From: Nioella aestuarii | GTDB lineage: Bacteria; Pseudomonadota; Alphaproteobacteria; Rhodobacterales; Rhodobacteraceae | Length of the DNA stretch: 64,000 bases | Assembly: GCF_050896395.1 (NCBI RefSeq) | Contig: NZ_JBPBBA010000001.1 | Span: 186,001-250,000, forward strand | Direction of reading: 5' to 3' | Shown: one piece after another, positions 25,599 to 33,340 of the stretch | Position numbering within the stretch: the first letter of the stretch is position 1 | How the letters are laid out: every line of letters starts with the position of its first letter | Notes under the pieces: generated by a model | Database searches by the model: none | What the model saw: the letters and a program-made list of their open reading frames with translations, nothing else | Told to the model about the DNA's origin: nothing | Made by a program: the position numbers and the translations under genes

Positions 25599-26186
25599 AT
25601 GTTCACAGGCATCATCACCGATATCGGCACAGTCCAGAAGCTGGAACAGCGCGGCGACCTTCATGCGCGGATCGCGACCTCTTATGACACCGCGACCATC
25701 GACATTGGCGCGTCCATCGCTTGCGAAGGGGTCTGCCTGACTGCCGTGGCCCTGGGTGACGGCTGGTTCGACGTGGATATTTCGGCGGAAAGCGTGTCGG
25801 TCACGACCATCCAGACATGGGCTGAGGGCAAACGCCTGAACCTGGAACGGGCGCTGAAAGTGGGGGACGAGCTTGGCGGGCATATCGTGTCGGGCCACGT
25901 GGACGGCATGGCCGAAATCGTCGGCATGGAGGCCGAGGGTGAAAGCACCCGCTTTACCTTCCGCGCCCCAGAGGCTTTGGCGAAATTCATCGCGCCCAAG
26001 GGATCAGTGGCTTTGAACGGCACCTCGCTGACCGTGAACGAGGTGAATGGCAGCGATTTCGGCGTCAACATCATCCCCCACACGCAGCAGGTCACGACTT
26101 GGGGCGAAGCCAAGGTCGGAGACATGGTGAACCTTGAGATCGACACACTGGCCCGCTACGTCGCGCGCTTGCAGGAATGGGGATGA
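25599..26186 (+). CDS. ribE: Riboflavin synthase (alpha chain)
   Basis: A 195-residue riboflavin synthase that dismutates two lumazine molecules to riboflavin. The internal duplication is visible: each half is a lumazine-binding barrel, the first starting MFTGIITDIGTV and the second around LGGHIVSGHVDGMAEIV. The product completes the pathway begun by ribD. I saw no FMN riboswitch in the 147-base region before it. Its stop overlaps the start of the next small gene (ATGA), so at least three downstream genes probably share its transcript. Confidence 0.95.
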   Translation: MFTGIITDIGTVQKLEQRGDLHARIATSYDTATIDIGASIACEGVCLTAVALGDGWFDVDISAESVSVTTIQTWAEGKRLNLERALKVGDELGGHIVSGHVDGMAEIVGMEAEGESTRFTFRAPEALAKFIAPKGSVALNGTSLTVNEVNGSDFGVNIIPHTQQVTTWGEAKVGDMVNLEIDTLARYVARLQEWG

Positions 26187-26413
26187 GCCGGGTTGTCACC
26201 CGCTCAATCAACGATCAGACAGGGCTGCGCTGCCTTGATCTTGTGCAGACCGGTCCAGGACGCCACATTTGGCTGGAATGCCGCCGCGACCCAGAGGATT
26301 CTTTTGGATGGCGCGTAGCGTTTTACGCGGCGGATGAGTTTACCAGCGAGGCCGAAGCCCTGCGCGATGCAATGGGCCGGGTGGCCTGGCTGGAAGAGGA
26401 GAACGCGACATGA
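26183..26413 (+). CDS. Uncharacterised small protein after ribE
   Basis: A 76-residue protein without a recognised domain. It is soluble, acidic toward the C-terminus and rich in aromatic residues (HIWLECRRDPEDSFGWRVAFYAADEF). It starts in an ATGA overlap with ribE and ends in an ATGA overlap with the next gene, so it is part of a tight operon. The ribosome site GGAATGGGG fits this start. The function is unknown. Confidence 0.7.
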   Translation: MSRVVTRSINDQTGLRCLDLVQTGPGRHIWLECRRDPEDSFGWRVAFYAADEFTSEAEALRDAMGRVAWLEEENAT

Positions 26414-26988
26414 GCGGTATCGGACATAATGGCGGCCCCACGATCGAACCGGGCTATGGCTTTCGCAAACTGGCCTGGGGCAAGGCGCGCAAATCACTGC
26501 TGCGGACCCTGCCAATCGAGATCGTCCGCGTCCGCGTTGCCCGCGCCAAGCGGTTGGGGATCGACTACAAGACCTATGCCTCCATCAGGGCGGCATCGGG
26601 TCATGATTTGGTGGCGTTCCTGTTCTCCGGCAACGCGCTGCAAATGACCCCGAAGCGCATTGCACTGCCCGCGCAGGTTGCGGATCGGCTGCATGGGCTG
26701 GATGGCGCGGTGGACCGGCTGGCCGCGATCTATGCGCCTGCCCATCCGGGCGGGGTACTGTCCGCGAATTCCAGCCTGCTGGATCACGCCGCCCCCGCCC
26801 CCCGCTTCACCGAGAGCTGGTCTGGTATGCGTGACCGCATTCAGGGGCTGGTGCGCGACCGGGGTTTGCCGGCGGACGGGGTTGTTCTGATCTCGGCCAC
26901 TGCAGTGGAACGCGAATGGTGCGCAGCCGGCAAGCTGGCGGGCATTATCCCGGCAGAACGGTTTTTCACGGTGGAGCACATGGCCTAA
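26410..26988 (+). CDS. Uncharacterised protein with IGHNGGP N-terminus
   Basis: A 192-residue protein beginning MSGIGHNGGPTIEPG. The IGHNGGP motif recurs at the N-termini of many otherwise unrelated alphaproteobacterial and phage-associated proteins, and its role is not known to me. The rest is basic and helical, with no signal peptide or membrane segment. It is translationally coupled to the small gene upstream and lies 15 bases before the next one. The function is unknown. Confidence 0.75.
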   Translation: MSGIGHNGGPTIEPGYGFRKLAWGKARKSLLRTLPIEIVRVRVARAKRLGIDYKTYASIRAASGHDLVAFLFSGNALQMTPKRIALPAQVADRLHGLDGAVDRLAAIYAPAHPGGVLSANSSLLDHAAPAPRFTESWSGMRDRIQGLVRDRGLPADGVVLISATAVEREWCAAGKLAGIIPAERFFTVEHMA

Positions 26989-27003
26989 GCGGAAGTCCAA
27001 CGC

Positions 27004-27804
27004 ATGAACGGCCTATCGCAAGACACTCTGATGACTCTTCTCAAGATCGCCATCATCCCGGTGATGTTGCTGTCGATCCTGTGGCGGAACCATCGTGAAA
27101 AACGCCGCCGGGCCGACGCGTTGGCTGCCGAGAAACAGGAGAGATCAGCGGTTCGGCGCGATGTGGTCGACCTCGGATCTGCCGATGTTGCGGCGCTGCA
27201 GATGGCACTGGACCGGGTCGACCGGGGCGATTGCCTGGTGTCGCCGCGCGGACTGCCCCTGACCGCGCCAAGACTGCGGCGGGCATTGGCCACAGCCTTG
27301 ATGGATGCCGACCGGTTCGATGAGGCTGCTAAGGTGCTTGCGGGCGCCGCAGAGGACGACGACGATCCGCAAATGATGCTTTGCCGCGCCCGTCTTCATG
27401 CGCAGCGGGGCGGCGATGAAAACGCCCGTGCGCTGATGTCTGGGGCGGCGGATCGTCAGCTGTCCGAGGCGCGGACCGCCTCGCGCGGGTTGAGGATCCA
27501 TCTGGCCGAATTGCTGGCAAACAGCGTCTCAGACGAAGCCAGGGTACTGCCGCTTCACGAAACCCGCCTGTCGATGCTTGGGCCGCTGGATTGTCTGGTC
27601 CTTTCCGGGCGTGGCAGCGAGGCGCGGGCATTGACGGATGAGATGCTGACCGCGCTTGACCGCGCCATATCAGAGAGTACGGCCGATCCGGACGGGCGCG
27701 GCGGCGGGCTGCCTCGCGCTGCGCTGGACGCCGCAAAGTCTGCATTATTGGCGTTCCGTGACAGGTCTGCCGTAATGGAACTGGGACAAGGCCCCGCTGT
27801 CTGA
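27004..27804 (+). CDS. Uncharacterised membrane-anchored protein
   Basis: A 266-residue protein with one N-terminal hydrophobic helix (LLKIAIIPVMLLSILW) followed by a basic stretch (RNHREKRRRADAL). This points to a single-pass anchor with the body in the cytoplasm. The body is helical with repeated Ala and Leu, similar in texture to TPR-like repeats (DDDDPQMMLCRARLHAQRGG), but I cannot assign a family. It is the last gene of the ribE transcript and is followed by a terminator. Confidence 0.65.
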   Translation: MNGLSQDTLMTLLKIAIIPVMLLSILWRNHREKRRRADALAAEKQERSAVRRDVVDLGSADVAALQMALDRVDRGDCLVSPRGLPLTAPRLRRALATALMDADRFDEAAKVLAGAAEDDDDPQMMLCRARLHAQRGGDENARALMSGAADRQLSEARTASRGLRIHLAELLANSVSDEARVLPLHETRLSMLGPLDCLVLSGRGSEARALTDEMLTALDRAISESTADPDGRGGGLPRAALDAAKSALLAFRDRSAVMELGQGPAV

Positions 27805-27810
27805 AAAGAG

Positions 27811-27841
27811 AAACGCGCACCGGTTGAGGCGCGCGTTTTCA
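27811..27841. terminator. Terminator between the ribE operon and typA
   Basis: AAACGCGC (27811-27818) pairs with GCGCGTTT (27831-27838) around a 12-base loop, and TTTTC completes the 3' side. It starts six bases after the upstream stop. On the other strand it lies just past the typA stop, so it may serve both genes. Confidence 0.7.
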
Positions 27842-27866
27842 TTCATGGCAGACCAGAAAGCGCCGG

Positions 27867-29687
27867 TCAGCCCGCCGCGCGGGACTGTCGCTTGCGTTCG
27901 TGCGGGTCCAGATAACGCTTGCGAAGGCGGATCGCGTTAGGTGTCACCTCGACCAGCTCGTCATCGTCGATATAGGCGATGGCCTGTTCCAGCGTCATGG
28001 TCACTGGCGTGGTCAAGCGCACCGCCTCATCCGTGCCCGAGGCACGCACATTGGTCAGCTTCTTACCCTTCAGCGGGTTCACTTCCAGATCGTTGTCGCG
28101 GCTGTGTTCGCCGATGATCATGCCGGTATAAACCGGCTCCTGCGCGCCGATGAACATCTTGCCGCGATCTTCGAGGTTCCACAGCGCATAGGCCACGGAC
28201 ACACCGTTCTCCATCGAGATCAGAACACCCTGACGACGGCCCGGAATTGGCCCGCGATAGGGGGACCATTCGTGGAAAACACGGTTCAGAACGCCCGAGC
28301 CGCGCGTGTCGGTCAGGAACTCGCCGTGATAACCAATGAGCCCACGCGACGGCACATGGGCGATGATCCGGGTCTTGCCCGCACCACCTGGGCGCATCTC
28401 GACCAGATCGCCCTTGCGGGGGCCGGTCAGCTTTTCGATCACCGCGCCGGAATATTCGTCATCGACGTCGATGGTGACTTCTTCGATCGGTTCCAGCTTC
28501 TGTTCGCCATCGTCGCGGAACAGCACCTGCGGGCGGGAGATCGACAGCTCGAACCCTTCGCGGCGCATGTTCTCGATCAGAACGCCCATCTGCAATTCGC
28601 CCCGGCCCGCGACCTCGAACGCCTCGCCGCCCGGCGTATCGGTGACCTTGATGGCGACGTTCGATTCCGCCTCTTTCATCAGCCGTTCGCGGATCACGCG
28701 GGATTGGACCTTCTTGCCGTCACGGCCCGCCAGCGGGCTGTCATTGATGCCGAAGGTGACGGTGATGGTGGGCGGGTCAATCGGCTGTGCTTCCAGTGGC
28801 TCGTCCACGGCCAGCGCACAGATCGTGTCGGCCACGGTGGCTTTGGTCATCCCCGCGAGGGACACGATATCACCGGCCTGCGCCTCTTCGATATCCTGCT
28901 GCGCCAGCCCCCGGAACGCCTGAATGCGGGTCACGCGGAACTGTTCCACCTTTTCGCCCACGCGGCTGAGCGCCTGAACCGTTGCACCTACCTTTAGCTT
29001 GCCGGATTCAACCCGACCGGTCAGCAGGCGACCCACGAAGGGATCAGCGCCAAGCGTGGTGGCCAGCATCCGGAAATCTTCGTTCTGGTGGGCAATCTGG
29101 CGTGGCTTGGGGACATGATTGACGATCAGGTTAAAAAGCGCGTGCAGATCCTTGCGTGGCCCGTCCAGTTCCGCATCCGCCCAACCGGACCGGCCCGAGG
29201 CATAGAGATGCGGAAAGTCGAGCTGGTCTTCAGAGGCGTCTAGCGTCGCAAAGAGGTCAAAACATTCGTCCAGCGCCCGATCCGGCTCCGCATCGGGTTT
29301 GTCGACCTTGTTCAGCACCACGATGGGGCGCAGCCCAAGCGCCAGCGCCTTGGAGGTTACGAATTTCGTCTGCGGCATCGGGCCTTCGGCAGCATCGACC
29401 AGCAACACGACGCCATCGACCATCGACAGGATGCGCTCCACCTCGCCGCCGAAGTCGGCGTGGCCGGGGGTGTCGACGATGTTGATCCGGGTGCCCTTCC
29501 ATTCGACCGATGTGGGCTTGGCGAAGATGGTGATCCCGCGTTCGCGTTCGAGGTCATTGGAATCCATGGCGCGTTCGGCGACCGCCTGGTTGGCGCGGAA
29601 TGCACCGGACTGTTTCAGAAGTTCATCGACCAGTGTCGTTTTGCCATGGTCAACGTGCGCGATGATCGCGATATTGCGGAGGTCCAT
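27867..29687 (-). CDS. typA: Translational GTPase TypA/BipA
   Basis: A 606-residue ribosome-binding GTPase involved in 50S assembly and stress adaptation. The G domain shows AHVDHGKTTLVDELL, DTPGHADFGGEVERI and the NKVD motif. EF-G-like domains and the BipA-specific C-terminal domain follow (KGKKLTNVRASGTDEAVRL). The length and order match the family. The ATG at 29687 is at the expected position. Two palindromes lie upstream of the gene between it and irr. Confidence 0.96.
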   Translation of the reverse strand: MDLRNIAIIAHVDHGKTTLVDELLKQSGAFRANQAVAERAMDSNDLERERGITIFAKPTSVEWKGTRINIVDTPGHADFGGEVERILSMVDGVVLLVDAAEGPMPQTKFVTSKALALGLRPIVVLNKVDKPDAEPDRALDECFDLFATLDASEDQLDFPHLYASGRSGWADAELDGPRKDLHALFNLIVNHVPKPRQIAHQNEDFRMLATTLGADPFVGRLLTGRVESGKLKVGATVQALSRVGEKVEQFRVTRIQAFRGLAQQDIEEAQAGDIVSLAGMTKATVADTICALAVDEPLEAQPIDPPTITVTFGINDSPLAGRDGKKVQSRVIRERLMKEAESNVAIKVTDTPGGEAFEVAGRGELQMGVLIENMRREGFELSISRPQVLFRDDGEQKLEPIEEVTIDVDDEYSGAVIEKLTGPRKGDLVEMRPGGAGKTRIIAHVPSRGLIGYHGEFLTDTRGSGVLNRVFHEWSPYRGPIPGRRQGVLISMENGVSVAYALWNLEDRGKMFIGAQEPVYTGMIIGEHSRDNDLEVNPLKGKKLTNVRASGTDEAVRLTTPVTMTLEQAIAYIDDDELVEVTPNAIRLRKRYLDPHERKRQSRAAG

Positions 29688-29755
29688 CTCGTGGGCCTTT
29701 CGGATAGAGCTGAGTTGGCCCCGCCGTTACAGGGATGTTCGGGCAAAGGCCAGAC

Positions 29756-29799
29756 CAAAACTCTTGAAAGAGTTTTGCAAGGCCCTTGGAAGGGCCTTG
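29756..29799. repeat. Two adjacent 22-base palindromes with CTT-NN-AAG centres
   Basis: The first has arms CAAAACTCTT and AAGAGTTTTG around GA (29756-29777). The second has arms CAAGGCCCTT and AAGGGCCTTG around GG (29778-29799). They abut exactly. Both share the CAA...CTT and AAG...TTG frame of the palindrome at 20788-20809 while the inner four bases differ and stay complementary. They lie seven bases past the irr stop and may terminate irr transcripts. Confidence 0.8.
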
Positions 29800-29806
29800 G
29801 GCGCCC

Positions 29807-30226
29807 TCACCGCCGCTTGCGCAACCGCACTACGACGTCGAGCTTGGCAACCTCGTATCCTTCAGGGGGGGTCGGCAGCGCAGCGATCTTCAGTTCCGAT
29901 TTCATTGCATCGACCAGCTGGCCATCTTCCTCGAAATAGAAATGCGGGTGGTCGTCCATGCGGGTGTCGAAATAGCTGCGGGTTCCATCGACGGTCACTT
30001 CCTGCACCAGCCCCGCCTCGCAGAAGGCGCGCAAGGTATTGTAGACCGTGGCCAGCGACACTTTATCCCCCGCCGCAACGCTGGCTGCGTGCAGCCCCTC
30101 GGCCGTCACATGCCGGTCCTGCCCGTCACCCACCAGAAGTGTCGCCAGCGACAGGCGCTGACGGGTGGGGCGGAGGTCTGCCTGGGCGAGCCATTTGGTG
30201 CTGCGTTCAAGAGCTTCTGGCGTCAT
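29807..30226 (-). CDS. irr: Fur-family iron-response regulator Irr
   Basis: A 139-residue Fur-superfamily regulator of the Irr type, which controls iron and heme genes in alphaproteobacteria by degradation or de-repression in the presence of heme. The winged helix includes RPTRQRLSLATLL and VSLATVYNTLRAFCEAGLV. The metal/heme-binding region is HPHFYFEEDGQLVD, with the His-x-His core. The N-terminal Gly-Cys-Pro heme motif of Bradyrhizobium Irr is absent, as in other Rhodobacteraceae. I use the ATG at 30226 (MTPEALERSTKWL); the upstream extension is not conserved-looking. It diverges from fabA. Confidence 0.88.
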   Translation of the reverse strand: MTPEALERSTKWLAQADLRPTRQRLSLATLLVGDGQDRHVTAEGLHAASVAAGDKVSLATVYNTLRAFCEAGLVQEVTVDGTRSYFDTRMDDHPHFYFEEDGQLVDAMKSELKIAALPTPPEGYEVAKLDVVVRLRKRR

Positions 30227-30415
30227 CTGGGGTCTCTTTATCCTTGCTGGCTTGTAATATAGGCGTTCAAGGCACCGGTTTTCAAACGGATTCGGGTTGA
30301 CGTGCCGACGCAGGGCCAACAGGTGTTACCTTGCGTCCCCACCGGCGCAGGTGCTAGGGGATGACGAATTTGGCTGGTCAGACAGCGGCAGACTGACGGG
30401 AAGGGGAAGAGACAC

Positions 30416-30925
30416 ATGGCGGACTATCCCACGAGCTTCGATCGGGACGATCTATTGAAATGCGCACGCGGAGAGCTGTTCGGCCCCGGAAACGCACAAT
30501 TGCCCGAGCCCCCCATGCTGATGATGGACCGGATCACCGATATCTCGGGCGATGGCGGCCTGCATGGCAAGGGCCATGTGGTGGCAGAGTTCGACATCAA
30601 TCCTGACCTTTGGTTCTTCTCCTGCCATTTCCCCGGCAACCCGATCATGCCCGGCTGCCTTGGCCTTGACGGTCTGTGGCAGTTGACCGGCTTCAACCTC
30701 GGCTGGCGCGGCTGGCAGGGGCGCGGCTATGCGCTTGGCGTGGGCGAAGTGAAGCTGACCGGCATGGTCCGCCCCGACCGCAAGATGCTGACCTACAAGG
30801 TGGATTTCACCAAGGCCATCCAGACCCGCCGCCTGACCATGGGCGTCGCCGACGGCATCGTCGAGGCCGATGGCGAGGTGATCTATCAGGTCAAGGACAT
30901 GAAAGTGGCGCTCAGCGAAAGCTGA
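30416..30925 (+). CDS. fabA: 3-hydroxyacyl-ACP dehydratase/isomerase FabA
   Basis: A 169-residue hot-dog-fold enzyme that dehydrates 3-hydroxydecanoyl-ACP and isomerises the product toward unsaturated fatty acids. The active-site histidine is in FFSCHFPGNPIMPG, and the catalytic Asp region is LGLDGLWQLTGF. In many Rhodobacteraceae, fabA is followed directly by fabB and fabI. Here rpiB and a 4.4-kb accessory block separate them. Confidence 0.96.
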   Translation: MADYPTSFDRDDLLKCARGELFGPGNAQLPEPPMLMMDRITDISGDGGLHGKGHVVAEFDINPDLWFFSCHFPGNPIMPGCLGLDGLWQLTGFNLGWRGWQGRGYALGVGEVKLTGMVRPDRKMLTYKVDFTKAIQTRRLTMGVADGIVEADGEVIYQVKDMKVALSES

Positions 30926-30967
30926 TCCAAAGCAAAGCCTTTCCCCTCAAAAGATAACGGCAAGACC

Positions 30968-31414
30968 ATGACTGACAACAAACGCGTCGTCCTTTCCAGC
31001 GATCATGCGGCCATTGCGCTGCGTCAGTCGGTGGCAGATCATATCGCTGCCGCAGGGTGGGAGGTGGTCGATATCGGCCCCACAACACCCGAAAGCACGC
31101 ATTACCCCCTGCACGGCAAGGCAGCGGCAGATCGCGTGGCCTCGGGCGATTGCGCGCTTGGCATCATCCTGTGCGGGACCGGTCAGGGCATCATGATGGC
31201 CGCAAACAAGGTGCCGGGCATCCGCTGCGGCGTGTGTTCCGACACGTTTTCCGCCGCCATGATCCGTCAGCACAATGACGCCAACATGCTGTCCATCGGC
31301 GCCCGCGTCGTGGGTGAAGGGCTGGCCCTGGCCATCGTCGACGCCTTCCTGAACGCCGAATTCGAAGGCGGCCGCCACGGCACCCGCGTGGACATGATCG
31401 AGCCAAAGGGCTGA
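30968..31414 (+). CDS. rpiB: Ribose-5-phosphate isomerase B
   Basis: A 148-residue RpiB/LacAB-type isomerase interconverting ribose-5-phosphate and ribulose-5-phosphate. Motifs seen are SSDHAAIALRQ at the N-terminus, the active-site region GIILCGTGQGIMMAANK, and IRCGVCSDTFSAAMIRQHNDANM. It lies 42 bases after fabA on the same strand and may share its transcript. Confidence 0.94.
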   Translation: MTDNKRVVLSSDHAAIALRQSVADHIAAAGWEVVDIGPTTPESTHYPLHGKAAADRVASGDCALGIILCGTGQGIMMAANKVPGIRCGVCSDTFSAAMIRQHNDANMLSIGARVVGEGLALAIVDAFLNAEFEGGRHGTRVDMIEPKG

Positions 31415-31478
31415 TTCTCGGGAAACACTTGATCTGCACAATCTAACGGGTCGCTTCTTGGCCCGAGCCTGCAACACG

Positions 31479-32432
31479 TCAGCTTTGAATCGGGGTACCA
31501 TCCGGGTGGAAAAAATGCATCCGGCTTGCTTGCCGATCGATCTCTTCTTCGCCACGGCGCATCGCGTTCAGAATCCAGCGAAATTCCTCGGTGGTGTCCA
31601 GCCCCTTCCGACACACCAACCAAAAGCGAGAGAATGGGGCGATGGCCGTATCAAACGGTGCGACCAATGATCCTTTCACCAATTGTTCGGATGACAGGAA
31701 TGACCCGGCAATCGCCACATACCCGGTTGCGATTGCGGTATCGACCGCACTTGCCGTGTCTGCGCAGCTGACGGCGAAGTCGCGCGGAGGTTCTAGCCCG
31801 TTGATCCGGAACCATGGCGCCCAGGTGGTGTCCTCCATGCCGGTGTCGAGCGCAAATTCGACCCCGATGAGACCCTGTTTGGACAGGTCCACGGGCTTGT
31901 GGACGAACCGGGCAACATCCGGGCGCATGAGGGGTGTGAACCATGTTCGAAGCAGCGGTTCCCAATGCAGATCCCCCTCGGGTTCCAGAGCCCACCTGAT
32001 CGCCAGATCAACCTCACCGCTAGCGATGTCGCGCTTTTGTTTGCTCAGATCCCAGGAAATTCGCAGATTGGGCAAGGGGTTTTCTGCCTTAGACAAGGCT
32101 GGCATGACCCAACTGTGAACGGCCTTCGCAGGGCCGCTGATCTTTAGCGTCTTAACCGGCATTGGTTCATGCGCAGCGTCCCAGGCTGTTTGGATCGTCT
32201 CGAAGACCGACCCGAGATTGGCCAGTAACTGGCGCCCCCTTTCGGTCAGCTCAACCGCCCGGTGCTTGCGCATGAACAGGGTTACGCCAAGCTCTGCCTC
32301 CAGCTGCTTGATCTGAAATCCGACAGCTGCCGGTGTCACGAACAGCTCGTCCGCGGCCTTGGCGAAGCTCAGGTTCCGTGCGGCCGCTTCGAACGTTCTC
32401 AGAGAAGTCAGCGAGGGAAGGCGTTTCGACAT
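31479..32432 (-). CDS. LysR-type regulator (GcvA-like)
   Basis: A 317-residue LysR-family regulator. The DNA-binding domain is near residues 5-65 (LPSLTSLRTFEAAARNLSF, then FVTPAAVGFQIKQLEAELG), a GcvA/AmpR-like opening. The effector domain follows. It diverges from a small secreted protein gene at 32548, its most likely target. A dyad, GCAAGA/TCTTGC (32438-32452), lies immediately before the start codon and could mediate autoregulation. I use the ATG at 32432; the upstream in-frame codon at 32468 overlaps the promoter. It belongs to the accessory block between fabA and fabB. Confidence 0.87.
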   Translation of the reverse strand: MSKRLPSLTSLRTFEAAARNLSFAKAADELFVTPAAVGFQIKQLEAELGVTLFMRKHRAVELTERGRQLLANLGSVFETIQTAWDAAHEPMPVKTLKISGPAKAVHSWVMPALSKAENPLPNLRISWDLSKQKRDIASGEVDLAIRWALEPEGDLHWEPLLRTWFTPLMRPDVARFVHKPVDLSKQGLIGVEFALDTGMEDTTWAPWFRINGLEPPRDFAVSCADTASAVDTAIATGYVAIAGSFLSSEQLVKGSLVAPFDTAIAPFSRFWLVCRKGLDTTEEFRWILNAMRRGEEEIDRQASRMHFFHPDGTPIQS

Positions 32433-32547
32433 TTGACGCAAGAATATCTTGCCCAAGCAGAAAATCAATCTCGTTTGTCACAAAGGCCCGCGCCCGGCAC
32501 GTTTTCTATACCTGCTTCGGCACCCCTCAAACAACAAGGAGACAACC

Positions 32548-32901
32548 ATGACCCGCACGATCTTCACTACCGCCGCTCTCGTTTTGGCCACCGCAATCCC
32601 GGCGCAGGCGGAACAGTTCGCCGTTCGGATCGACGCTGCATATCAGGGCGCCAACGATCGCCTGATGGAAGCTATGCAGATCACCGAGATTGACAGTTTC
32701 TCTCAAGGCGATGCGCACTATGTCGTGCTCGACGCGCCCGATGAAGCCTATGTTGAGGCTTTCTTCTTCGCCATCGGGCGCGATGCGATCGAACTCAATA
32801 CGCTCGACGCGGATTGGCGCGCACCCGGCATGGATGGACTGTCAGTGGCACAAAGGCTCGACTTTCTGCGGGCCATTCACTGTGAATTCTGCACCAGCTG
32901 A
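32548..32901 (+). CDS. Small secreted protein, unknown function
   Basis: A 117-residue protein with a clear Sec signal (MTRTIFTTAALVLATAIPAQA, cleavage before EQF). The mature part is acidic, about 95 residues, and ends with a CEFC pair close to the C-terminus that could form a disulfide or bind metal. AAGGAGACAACC provides a strong ribosome site. It is divergent from the LysR gene and followed by a strong terminator, so it is a single-gene unit. No family is recognised. Confidence 0.75.
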   Translation: MTRTIFTTAALVLATAIPAQAEQFAVRIDAAYQGANDRLMEAMQITEIDSFSQGDAHYVVLDAPDEAYVEAFFFAIGRDAIELNTLDADWRAPGMDGLSVAQRLDFLRAIHCEFCTS

Positions 32902-32982
32902 TTGCCACGGCCACCCCCGCTTCAAGGCTAGGATGGTTTGGCCAGCTTGACGCTTACCTCTTCCGGCTGATCAGCCATCCGA

Positions 32983-33026
32983 CACCCCGCACGGAACCCG
33001 CATCAGGGTCCATGCGGGGTGCTTTT
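32983..33026 (+). terminator. Rho-independent terminator after the small secreted gene
   Basis: CACCCCGCA (32983-32991) pairs with TGCGGGGTG (33013-33021), with further pairing inside the loop (GGAACCC with GGGTCC). CTTTTG follows. It is 82 bases past the stop. Confidence 0.75.
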
Positions 33027-33107
33027 GCGTATGCATCGCCCGCGCTACGGCCAATGCGCCGCAAAGTCCTGCCATGTCCGGTTGGCGCTATCCTGGTTCT
33101 CCGTCTC

Positions 33108-33272
33108 TTGCACCCCACCCCGGCAATGCTCTTGAAAGACGAAAGCAAAGCGAGGGGGGCCACTTGCACCGGGCAGTTGTCACGGGCCTAGCGATCGTCT
33201 CGTCGATCGGAAACAATGCAGAAGAGCTAACGGCCAGCCGAAAAGCGGATCGGTCGGGCGTCAAGAGCTGAC
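33108..33272 (+). pseudogene. Decayed duplicate of the fabB promoter and 5' end
   Basis: This segment aligns without gaps to 35849-36013, the leader and first codons of fabB, at a constant offset of 2741 bases. By hand count about 114 of the first 134 positions match, including an identical run ATCGTCTCGTCGATCGGAAA. The start codon has become TTG at 33164, and the reading frame gives VVTGLAIVSSIGNNAEEL before a stop at 33270. Homology fades at about 33242-33272 and no later part of fabB is present. It is therefore a remnant, leaving 2.7 kb of accessory genes between direct repeats. Confidence 0.85.
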
Positions 33273-33340
33273 CACCGTTACAACACCCGATGATGGGCTG
33301 CGGTCGTCGCGGCTTAGTCTCGCGTAACGCACGAGTCCGG

